DNA of 11,154 nt, taken from contig JACMKY010000535.1 in the NCBI GenBank assembly GCA_014379925.1, positions 1 to 11,154 of the forward strand, given 5' to 3'. Origin of the DNA: Cytophagales bacterium. GTDB taxonomy: Bacteria; Bacteroidota; Bacteroidia; Cytophagales; ES-bin-26. The position numbers and the translations under genes were made by a program. This document shows, piece after piece, positions 1-5,926 of this stretch (the first letter of the stretch is position 1; each line of letters begins with the position of its first letter). The notes under the pieces were generated by a model, which was not told the origin of the DNA, did no database searches, and was given only the letters and a program-made list of their open reading frames with translations.

Positions 1-1
1 C

Positions 2-58
2 AGATCAATCTTCCGGTTCGAGAACAACCAAATTATCTCCATTGAAGACATAAGTTGA
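2..58 (+). CDS. possible C-terminal tail of a plus-strand gene cut by the window edge
   Basis: Reading from base 2, an open frame of 18 codons ends at TGA (56-58); its last residues are FENNQIISIEDIS. The stretch is AT-richer than the genes to the right and a bidirectional terminator follows 33 bases after the stop, which would suit a convergent gene pair. Another frame (from base 3) is also open to a TAA at 51-53, so the assignment is weak. No function can be proposed from so short a piece. Confidence 0.22.
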   Translation, partial: RSIFRFENNQIISIEDIS

Positions 59-145
59 AGAGAAAACAAAAGGGTATACCCCAACATTGAAAAACCCATT
101 GCCTGTTTTCGAACCATCCAATGGGTTTTCCTTGGCCGGAAGATT
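7..145. repeat. outer inverted repeat around the terminator
   Basis: AATCTTCCGG at 7-16 is the exact reverse complement of CCGGAAGATT at 136-145. A second, imperfect pair lies inside it: GGTTCGAGAAC (15-25) against GTTTTCGAACC (105-115), with one mismatch. Together with the hairpin at 91-129 they give nested or alternative pairings just beyond the stop codon at 149. The role is unknown; it may be a long transcript-end structure or a small palindromic element. Confidence 0.4.
91..129. terminator. bidirectional rho-independent terminator
   Basis: An 11-bp perfect stem, AAAACCCATTG (91-101) and CAATGGGTTTT (119-129), encloses a 17-base loop. Read on the minus strand the stem runs into five T residues and lies about 20 bases past the stop codon of the 149-919 gene. 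Read on the plus strand it ends in four T residues and could also end a gene entering from the left edge. The A-stem-T form is typical of a shared terminator between convergent genes. Confidence 0.75.
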
Positions 146-148
146 TGC

Positions 149-919
149 TTACGGAAGGCGGTTGTAGTAGGTGAAAATCGTAGCCAGGTCGCGGGGGTTC
201 CGGAGGTCGAAGTCGCGGGAGCGGAGGTAGGCGCGCACGGCGTCTTTTTTGTCCTGCATCCGCTTCAGCAGGCCTGACCGGCCCGGGCCCAGTTTCTCCA
301 CTTCGTTGCCGCGGACGCAGTAGTACTGCTGGTTCTTGAGGATCTGGGCGTCCTTGCTGCCCACGTCCAGGGCGGCGACGTAGGTGGGATTCTTCACCCA
401 CAGTTTCGTGTGCAGCAACGCCTTCAGTTCCCCCTCCCCGAGTACTTCGAAGAATCCCTTCAGTTCGGCGGCCTTTCCCCCGAACTCCCGGACGTTGACG
501 AACGTGAACGCGCCCGAGCCGGCCACGTCAGTCACCGTAAAAAACCGGATTGTTTCGCCCAGCATCGCCTTCACGCCCCGGTCGGTCCGGAATTCCACCT
601 CGTTGCTGTTCAAGTCGAGCCGGATGGGGACGTGGGTGATGGTATCCAGTTTCAGCGGCTTGCCCGCCACCGTGACCGTGTGCGGGTAGAACTGCACTTT
701 TCCCGTCTGCCAGGTTGAATCCAGGTAGTAGTCCCCGTTCACGGTTCCTTTGCCGCCCTCCAGGCCGTAGATGTAGTACCCCGTGCCGGGCTTCACGCCG
801 TTGGATTGAAAACGGTCGCGGGTGCTGACGGGAAGCTCGCCGCTCTGCGCCCGAACGGCGGGTTGCAGCAGGAAAAAAAGCAGGAGGCCGGGGAGGCAAT
901 GGCGCCGGTGGATCATCAT
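149..919 (-). CDS. secreted or periplasmic protein of unknown function, 256 aa
   Basis: The N-terminus is a Sec signal peptide: two Met codons, a short basic stretch (HRRH), a hydrophobic core (LPGLLLFFLLQ, residues 9-19), and a likely cleavage site after VRA (about residue 24). The mature part has many short beta-prone segments such as GYYIYG, GDYYLD and RFFTV. The C-terminal third (about residues 195-250) begins with QQYYCVRG and ends with a charged helical region (LLKRMQDKKDAVRAYL) and a FTYYNRLP tail. That tail resembles the closing region of many Bacteroidota exported proteins of unknown role, but I recognise no named domain. There are two adjacent ATG codons; the first (919) is taken, and a heptamer repeat tract begins two bases upstream. 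It is divergent from the oxidase gene and ends at a strong terminator, so it is probably a single-gene transcript. No function is proposed. Confidence 0.8.
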   Translation of the reverse strand: MMIHRRHCLPGLLLFFLLQPAVRAQSGELPVSTRDRFQSNGVKPGTGYYIYGLEGGKGTVNGDYYLDSTWQTGKVQFYPHTVTVAGKPLKLDTITHVPIRLDLNSNEVEFRTDRGVKAMLGETIRFFTVTDVAGSGAFTFVNVREFGGKAAELKGFFEVLGEGELKALLHTKLWVKNPTYVAALDVGSKDAQILKNQQYYCVRGNEVEKLGPGRSGLLKRMQDKKDAVRAYLRSRDFDLRNPRDLATIFTYYNRLP

Positions 920-920
920 T

Positions 921-1040
921 AGTGGATAGTGGATAGTGGATAGTTGACAATGGTCATAGTGAGCGAAGTCGAACTAGGATAGTGGATAGTTGACAATGGT
1001 CATAGTGAGCGAAGTCGAACTAGGATAGTGGGTAGTTTTC
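921..1040. repeat. heptamer tract and 46-bp tandem duplication with a GAGCGAAGTCGAA core
   Basis: Three AGTGGAT units (921-941) are followed by AGTTGAC and then a longer segment. The 46 bases at 935-980 are repeated exactly at 981-1026, and a third, decayed copy starts at 1027. Each copy carries GTGAGCGAAGTCGAAC, an imperfect palindrome resembling the short TTCGAC...GCTCA elements that recur between genes in many bacteria. The tract begins two bases upstream of the ATG at 919. Confidence 0.8.
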
Positions 1041-1139
1041 ATGGTGAACGAAGGGGCCGCTGCTGCGGTCGAAACAGCGTTGTTATGGATTTTCGGGTAC
1101 GGCAATTTGCGTCCGGCTAACGGCTGCCGATGGATCACC

Positions 1140-1174
1140 AACGAACAACGGACAATGAGTAACCAGCAACGGAC
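1140..1174. repeat. degenerate heptamer run (AACGGAC type)
   Basis: Five consecutive 7-base units can be read: AACGAAC, AACGGAC, AATGAGT, AACCAGC, AACGGAC. The run sits just upstream of the AT-rich stretch preceding the oxidase gene. It differs from the AGTNNANG octamers elsewhere in the window and may be a spacer. Confidence 0.55.
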
Positions 1175-1226
1175 AATTTTTATTCTCTCGCAACCATTCT
1201 TTATTTTATTATTTGAATAACTGCGT

Positions 1227-1234
1227 TAAATTTG
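1227..1234 (+). promoter_or_regulatory. candidate Bacteroidota -7 promoter element
   Basis: TAAATTTG matches the TANNTTTG consensus used by the primary sigma factor of Bacteroidota. It lies about 90 bases upstream of the oxidase start, in the most AT-rich part of the window. No good TTG is seen at the usual 19-21 base spacing upstream; a TTG exists 11 bases away. The call therefore rests on the -7 element and its location. Confidence 0.4.
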
Positions 1235-1325
1235 AGCGGTCCGAAAAGTAAAACTCAGAATAAAATTCTAGTTTTTACCTATTTACTAAGTTTTCCAGTT
1301 GAACTCCTTCTGAATCCCCTCCGCC

Positions 1326-2903
1326 TTGAAGAGCATCACCCGCCGCGAGTTCATCACCCGGGCCTCCCTCCTGACCGGCTCCGGCTACACCGCCGTGCTT
1401 TCCCTGGGCTTGATTCCCGAGGCCCCGGCCCACTCCCTCCGCCTGCCGGGCAACGGGACGGGCAAGAAAGTCATCATCCTGGGGGCGGGCCTGACCGGGC
1501 TGGCAGCCGCCTACGAACTGGGTAAGCTGGGCTACGACTGCACCGTTTTGGAAGCCCGCGACCGCAGCGGTGGCCGCATCTGGACGGTTCGCAACGGCAC
1601 GCGCGAAACCGAGGTGGGGGGTTCCGAGCAGGTGGCCCGCTTCGACGAGGGGCAGTACTTCAACGCCGGGGCCACGCGCATCCCCCACCACCACCAGTCG
1701 GTGATCAGCTACTGCCGGGAACTGGGCGTGCCCCTGGAAACTTTCAACAACGTCAACGAGGCGGCCTACCTCTACGGCGAAGGATTGGGGAAGGGAAAGC
1801 TGAACGGGCAACGCCTCCGCGTCCGCGAACTGCACAACGACCTGCGCGGCTACACGGCGGAGCTGCTCGCCAAGGCGTTTGACCAGCAGGCCCTCGACCT
1901 GCCCATGACCAGGGAGGACCAGGAGAAGATCATGGAGTACCTGAAAGCCGAGGGTGGCCTGCGCACCGACAAGCTTTACCGGGGCACCGCCCAGCGCGGC
2001 TACCTCAACCCACCCGGCGCGGGCGACAACCCGGGAAAACTGGCCCCGCCGCACGAACTGATGGAGATCATCCGCTCCGGCTACGCCGACCCGTACTTTT
2101 ACAACACCGCCGACTACACCTACGAACAGCAGATGACCATGCTCACCCCGGTGGGCGGCATGGACCGGATCGTGCGGGCGTTCGAGAAGAAGGTTGCCCC
2201 CCGGATCGTGTACCGCGCCGAAGTGCGCGAAATCCGCAAAACCGAAAACGGCGTGCGGGTGGTCTACGCCAAGCCCGGCGAGCCGGCCGGCGCGGAAAAG
2301 GAACTGACGGGCGACTTCGGCGTTTGCACCCTGCCCCTGCCCGTGCTGCGCGAGGTGGCCAACGACTTCTCCTCCGGCGTGCAGCGGGCCATCGACTTCG
2401 TCGAATACAACCGCAGCGGCAAGATCGGGCTGCAATTCAAGCGGCGGTTTTGGGAAGAAGACGACGGCATCTTCGGCGGCATCTCGCGCACCAACCTCGA
2501 CATCACGCAGATCCTGTATCCTTCCTCGGACTACTTGTCCAGGAAGGGAATTCTGGTGGGCTACTACAACTTCGGCGGGCGGGCCGAGAAGGTGGGAGAC
2601 CTGTCGCTGGCCGAACGGGAGCGCCTGGCCCTCGAACAGGGCAGCAAGATCCATCCGCAGTACCCGCAGGAATTCGAAAGCTCGTTTTCGCTGGCTTGGC
2701 AGAAGGTCCGCTACAGCCTGGGCGGCTGGGCCACCTATACCCCCGAAACCCGCGCCCGCCACTATCCCGCCCTGCTCGAGCCCGACGGCAACTTCTACCT
2801 GGCCGGCGAACACACCTCCTACCTGACGGCCTGGATGGCCGGTTCGTTCGAGTCGGCCCACCGCACGGTGAAAGCCATTCACGGGCGGGTGAGCCGGCAG
2901 TAG
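1326..2903 (+). CDS. Tat-exported flavin amine oxidase, L-amino-acid-oxidase-like
   Basis: An FAD enzyme predicted to oxidise an amine or amino acid to the imino product with release of hydrogen peroxide. The N-terminus carries a twin-arginine signal (TRREFI, residues 5-10) and a hydrophobic stretch, with probable cleavage near APAH (33-36), so a folded flavoprotein would be exported. The dinucleotide-binding motif is ILGAGLTGLAAAYEL (51-65), followed by LEARDRSGGRIWT (75-87). GATRIP (115-120) matches the position of the snake-venom LAAO motif whose Arg binds the substrate carboxylate, pointing to an amino acid substrate through Arg118. The C-terminal FAD motif is YLAGEHTSYLTAWMAGS (491-507); there is no cysteine for covalent FAD as in mammalian MAO. 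At 525 aa it is a usual length. No ATG or GTG precedes the Tat motif, so the start is TTG (1326). The substrate cannot be read from sequence. Confidence 0.85.
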   Translation: MKSITRREFITRASLLTGSGYTAVLSLGLIPEAPAHSLRLPGNGTGKKVIILGAGLTGLAAAYELGKLGYDCTVLEARDRSGGRIWTVRNGTRETEVGGSEQVARFDEGQYFNAGATRIPHHHQSVISYCRELGVPLETFNNVNEAAYLYGEGLGKGKLNGQRLRVRELHNDLRGYTAELLAKAFDQQALDLPMTREDQEKIMEYLKAEGGLRTDKLYRGTAQRGYLNPPGAGDNPGKLAPPHELMEIIRSGYADPYFYNTADYTYEQQMTMLTPVGGMDRIVRAFEKKVAPRIVYRAEVREIRKTENGVRVVYAKPGEPAGAEKELTGDFGVCTLPLPVLREVANDFSSGVQRAIDFVEYNRSGKIGLQFKRRFWEEDDGIFGGISRTNLDITQILYPSSDYLSRKGILVGYYNFGGRAEKVGDLSLAERERLALEQGSKIHPQYPQEFESSFSLAWQKVRYSLGGWATYTPETRARHYPALLEPDGNFYLAGEHTSYLTAWMAGSFESAHRTVKAIHGRVSRQ

Positions 2904-2992
2904 GCTCGGCACCGGAGAAAGACCTCGCGCGGGCATTCTTCGTTACCCGCTCAGCATCGAACGATTGGTTGCTAATTACCCGATAAGCAGTC

Positions 2993-3012
2993 ACCCGCGG
3001 TGAGTCGCGGGT
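2993..3012. repeat. GC-rich hairpin between convergent genes, possible terminator
   Basis: ACCCGCG (2993-2999) and CGCGGGT (3006-3012) form a perfect 7-bp stem with a 6-base loop, overlapping the first base of the argE-like stop codon. A weaker pair, GCGGG (2929-2933) and CCCGC (2946-2950), lies nearer the oxidase stop. Neither is followed by a T run on either strand, so if this ends transcription it is not a textbook intrinsic terminator. Confidence 0.35.
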
Positions 3013-4124
3013 CATTCGTGCGAGTCAAGGGTTGAGAATGGCGCAACGCCGCCCCTCGCATCGGGCATTATCACCTGCTCCAGCAACCGGACGTAGGTCT
3101 GGATTCCCTCCTCGATTTCACTCAGGTGGATGAATTCGTCGGCGGTGTGCGAACGTTCGGATTGGCCGGGGCCCATCTTGAGCGAAGGCACGTCGAGCAG
3201 GGCCTGGTCGGAGGTGGTGGGCGAACCGTAGGTGCGGAGGCCCATCGCCAACCCCGCCCGCACAATCGGGTGGTCGGACGGAATGCTGGAAGGCTTCAGC
3301 CGCACCGAACGGGGCGTTACTTCCGCCCTGACGTGCCGGCGGATGAGGTCCAGTACTGCTTCGTTGGTGTATTGTTCGGTCACGCGGACGTCCACCGTGA
3401 AACGGCACGCATCCGGCACGACGTTGTGCTGCGACCCCGCCTGGATAATGGTCACCGACATCTTCACCGGCCCCAGCAGGGGCGACACCTTCGGAAAACG
3501 GTAGTTGGTCAACCAGTCGATGTCACGGATGGCGTTCAGGATGGCGTTGTCGCCTTCTTCCCGGGCGGCGTGCCCCGCCCGGCCGTGCGCCACGCAATCG
3601 AGCACCAGCAGGCCCTTTTCGGCAATGGCCAGGTTCATCTGCGTGGGTTCCCCCACGATGGCGAAAGCCAGGGCGGGCAATTGGGGAAGGATCAGTTCCA
3701 GCCCGTCGCGTCCCGAGATTTCTTCTTCCGCCGTGGCGGCCAGCACCAGGTTGTGCGTCAGGTCGGAGCGACCGAAAAAGTGACGGAACGTGGCGATGAG
3801 CGACACCAGGCAACCGCCCGCGTCGTTGCTGCCCAGGCCGAAGAGTTTGCCTTCCCGCACCAGCGGTTCAAAGGGGTCGAGCGTCCAGGAAGGGTTGGGC
3901 CGCACCGTGTCGTGGTGGGAGTTGAGCAGCACGGTGGGCTTGGCCGGGTCGAAATGCCGGTTTTGCGCCCACACGTTGTTGTTGAGCCGCCGAACCGGAA
4001 TCTGTTGCGCCAACAGAAACTGCTCGATCAGGTTGCCCGTGCCGCTTTCCTCCTTGCTGAAAGAAGGCGTGGCAATCAGTTGCCGAAGCAGGTCAATGGC
4101 CTGGTCAGTAAGGGTAGCAGGCAC
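3012..4124 (-). CDS. argE: ArgE-like M20 metallopeptidase, predicted N-acylcitrulline/N-acylornithine deacylase
   Basis: A cytoplasmic two-zinc amidohydrolase predicted to remove the N-acyl group from the pathway intermediate. In Bacteroidota with an N-acylornithine carbamoyltransferase this is N-acylcitrulline, giving citrulline for ArgG. The M20 residues are in order: HHD (70-72, first metal ligand and catalytic Asp), SNDAGG (bridging Asp101), AEEE (Glu134 as general base, Glu135 as ligand), GEP (Glu159), GRAGH (His185, dimerisation domain), and RSHTADE (His326). At 370 aa it is slightly longer than usual, with a C-terminal tail after about residue 353. The start is GTG (4124), where the N-terminal helix begins; an octamer tract starts three bases further upstream. 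It is the last arg gene before the convergent oxidase gene, about 105 bases after argB. The acyl group (succinyl here, by inference from ArgF') is not readable from this protein alone; family members also include acetyl-lysine deacetylases. Confidence 0.85.
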   Translation of the reverse strand: MPATLTDQAIDLLRQLIATPSFSKEESGTGNLIEQFLLAQQIPVRRLNNNVWAQNRHFDPAKPTVLLNSHHDTVRPNPSWTLDPFEPLVREGKLFGLGSNDAGGCLVSLIATFRHFFGRSDLTHNLVLAATAEEEISGRDGLELILPQLPALAFAIVGEPTQMNLAIAEKGLLVLDCVAHGRAGHAAREEGDNAILNAIRDIDWLTNYRFPKVSPLLGPVKMSVTIIQAGSQHNVVPDACRFTVDVRVTEQYTNEAVLDLIRRHVRAEVTPRSVRLKPSSIPSDHPIVRAGLAMGLRTYGSPTTSDQALLDVPSLKMGPGQSERSHTADEFIHLSEIEEGIQTYVRLLEQVIMPDARGGVAPFSTLDSHE

Positions 4125-4127
4125 GGA

Positions 4128-4183
4128 AGTTTAAGAGTTTAGGAGTAAGGGGGTTTAGGAGTCGGGTATTAGGTGAGTGAATG
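4128..4183. repeat. degenerate octamer tract upstream of argE
   Basis: Reading outward from the GTG start (plus strand) the units are AGTTTAAG, AGTTTAGG, AGTAAGGG and GGTTTAGG, then decayed AGTCGGGT, ATTAGGTG and AGTGAATG. The first unit begins three bases from the start codon. On the mRNA the four clean units contain almost no G. It belongs to the same family as the tracts at 8169, 8613 and 11071. Confidence 0.7.
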
Positions 4184-4214
4184 CGTGCAACGAGATCGGC
4201 ATTGACGCATTCAC
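4177..4214. repeat. 10-bp inverted repeat between argB and argE
   Basis: GTGAATGCGT (4177-4186) and ACGCATTCAC (4205-4214) are perfect reverse complements separated by 18 bases. The structure falls just after the argB stop, before the octamer tract. No T run follows on the minus strand, so an RNA-processing or stabilising hairpin is as likely as termination. Confidence 0.55.
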
Positions 4215-4229
4215 CCATCCGCTTCCAGC

Positions 4230-5024
4230 TCATAAACTCAACAGCGTGCCCGCCGATCCGGCCGTGGCGCAGGCACTCAGGTCCCGGGCGTGGCAGATGA
4301 TTACCTTGGACACGCCTTTCCGCAGGGCGTCGAAGGCATTGTCCAACTTGGGAATCATTCCCTGGGAAACAGTTCCGTCTTCCTTCAGTTGCGCGTAGTC
4401 GGCCTCGGAAAGAAACGGAATCACCGATTGATCGTCGGCGGAATCGGCCAGCACGCCTTTTTTCTCGAAGCAGTAGAGCAACGTTACGTCAAACGCTTCG
4501 GCCAGGGCCGCCGACAGGGCGGAAGCCATCGTGTCGGCGTTGGTGTTGAGCAGGGTCCCGTGGGCGTCGCAGGTGAGGGGAGCAAACACCGGAACCAGCC
4601 CCTGCCGGATCCATTCGGTGAGGCGGGGGGCGTTGATGCGCTCGATGTCGCCGACGAAACCGTAGTCCACGTCCCGCACTTCGCGCCGGCGGGCCAGCAC
4701 ACTCCCGGCGTCGGCACCCGTCAGGCCCAGCGCGTCGCAGTGGCGGGCTTGCAGGGCGGCCACCAGGGTTTTGTTCACCAAACCGGCGTACACCATCACG
4801 GCCACTTCGAGCGTGGGCTGGTCGGTAAGGCGGCGGCCGTTGACCATCCGCGTGGGCAGGCCCAGCTTGCCGGCCAGGGTGGTGGCCAGTTTGCCGCCGC
4901 CGTGCACGAGCAGTTTGGGTCCCGGCAGGGCCGCGAAGGTGGCCAGGAAACGGGCAGTTTCCTCCGCGTCGTCAATCACGTTGCCGCCAATCTTGACCAG
5001 GGTAAGGGGAGAGGAGTGATCCAT
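4230..5024 (-). CDS. argB: N-acylglutamate kinase (acetylglutamate kinase family)
   Basis: Phosphorylates the gamma-carboxylate of N-acylglutamate with ATP, the second step of arginine synthesis, in the cytoplasm. Family motifs are complete: KIGGN (11-15, phosphate binding), HGGGK (41-45), VNGRRLTD (61-68), NTNADT (150-155) and QGMIPKL (211-217, catalytic-site Lys216). At 264 aa it matches the short NAGK form. Only about ten residues precede the KIGG strand, so the N-terminal helix used by arginine-inhibited NAGKs is absent, and feedback inhibition by arginine at this step is not expected. The start is ATG at 5024, five bases after the stop of the preceding Rpn-type reading frame. An in-frame GTG at 5033 overlaps that stop as GTGA and would add three residues; either suggests translational coupling. 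Whether the substrate is N-acetyl- or N-succinyl-glutamate cannot be told from the motifs. Confidence 0.93.
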   Translation of the reverse strand: MDHSSPLTLVKIGGNVIDDAEETARFLATFAALPGPKLLVHGGGKLATTLAGKLGLPTRMVNGRRLTDQPTLEVAVMVYAGLVNKTLVAALQARHCDALGLTGADAGSVLARRREVRDVDYGFVGDIERINAPRLTEWIRQGLVPVFAPLTCDAHGTLLNTNADTMASALSAALAEAFDVTLLYCFEKKGVLADSADDQSVIPFLSEADYAQLKEDGTVSQGMIPKLDNAFDALRKGVSKVIICHARDLSACATAGSAGTLLSL

Positions 5025-5029
5025 CCGGT

Positions 5030-5910
5030 TCACCCGGCATTCATCCGGCGCCGGATGTCCTCCACGAACGGGACCGAAACATTTAGCATGTCCGCTATCT
5101 CGTCCACCGTCAGTTTGCCCTTGGCGAGTGCCCTTCCAACCGCTTCCGTTTTGGCGATTAGTTCGCCTTCCGTTCGGCCTTTCAGTTCGCCTTCCGTTCG
5201 GCCTTTCAGTTCGCCTTCCAATTTGCCTTCCGTTCTACCTTCCTGGTAACGGGGATCTTTCTTGATGTCGAAAAAATCGAGTGCCATGGTGCTTATTTTT
5301 TCCGCGACAATGCGTTGCAGTCCTCTCAACTGGGCCAGCACTTCCAACTGCCGGATGGCTTGCTCGCGTTCCAGTCCCGGCGGTTTCAGTTGCACGACGT
5401 TTTGGACAATGTCGGCAACCGCTTCTTCCACTGGCTTGCTTTGCAAATTACCCAAAATCGCCAGAATCATTTCACTGGCCTGATCCGATTGCAAAAAGAC
5501 CGGATAGGGTATCTGGCGGATTTCGATCAGGTTGAAACGAAAGGACAGGTCTTCTTCATCAATCACCGCCCGCATTTGAGTTGCCCCCGCGCCCAGGTAG
5601 ATGACGTATTGCTTCACCGGCAGGCCGTACTTTTGGGAGATTAATCCCCGGTACTGAAACATCCGCCAGGCCATACCCATTTCATCCGCCGATTGAAACT
5701 CCACGTGCACCACAAACTCCTTATCGGTTTTATCCGTAACGACGGCGAAAAAGTCTGCGGGGCCGCCCAGGCCTCGCGTTCCAGCGTATATTGAAGCTTG
5801 GGAACGAAGGCTTCCAGCTTGGCGTAATCCAGGCCGATCACCCGCCGCAAAAGCCCGGCAACGCTGCCTTTCAAACCCTCCTTGAGAATTTTGTCGTACT
5901 GCCCGGCCAT
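5030..5910 (-). pseudogene. frameshifted Rpn-type PD-(D/E)XK nuclease gene
   Basis: Two overlapping frames together make one protein of the Rpn / PDDEXK_2-like family (recombination-promoting nucleases, often labelled putative transposases). The first frame (5910 to 5641) starts MAGQYDKILKEGLKG and reads family sequence through LQYTLERE, then turns to nonsense. The second (open to TGA at 5030) continues DFFAVVTDK, then VHVEFQSADE, the ExQ-type active-site strand. Removing 14 bases (5757-5770) restores a single 288-residue frame reading EREADFFAVV, with the expected catalytic Asp, so an insertion at the active site is the simplest reading. The C-terminus has a charged GRTEGELK repeat and a helix-turn-helix-like end (LTVDEIADMLNVSV), both usual for the family. 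It sits 16 bases after argF' and five bases before argB. A sequencing error is possible. Confidence 0.75.
5161..5220 (-). repeat. 24-bp tandem repeat within the Rpn-type gene
   Basis: The 24 bases at 5161-5184 are repeated exactly at 5185-5208, and half a unit follows (5209-5220, one mismatch). Each unit encodes eight residues (GRTEGELK). Being in frame, copy-number change would lengthen or shorten a charged linker between the nuclease core and the C-terminal helices without breaking the gene. Confidence 0.85.
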
Positions 5911-5926
5911 GCGAAAAGACGCGGAA

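Larger units (their letters stand above)
920..1325. other. 406-bp gap between divergent genes, no gene found
   Basis: The left half holds heptamer repeats and a 46-bp tandem duplication. A middle stretch (1050-1135) has no recognised element. A second, unrelated heptamer run lies at 1140-1174. The right part, from about 1175, is strongly AT-rich and holds a candidate promoter for the oxidase gene. Open frames crossing the gap are short and lack protein-like composition. No matching -7 element was found for the leftward gene. Confidence 0.6.

Noticed and set aside
1275..2936. A 553-codon open frame antisense to the oxidase gene
   Set aside because: Its sequence is the low-complexity Gly/Val/Ala/His-rich product expected from the complement of a GC-rich gene. 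The plus-strand frame carries full FAD motifs. The same applies to long antisense frames over argE, argB, argF', argD, argC and argG.
2993..3012. Strong intrinsic terminator between oxidase and argE
   Set aside because: The stem is good but no T run follows on either strand, so it is listed only as a hairpin.
5740..5775. Programmed -1 frameshift on the TTTTT run of the Rpn-type gene
   Set aside because: A slip there would fuse the frames but leave QTFF where the catalytic Asp (ADFF) is expected and keep seven extra residues. Loss by a 14-base insertion explains the sequence better.
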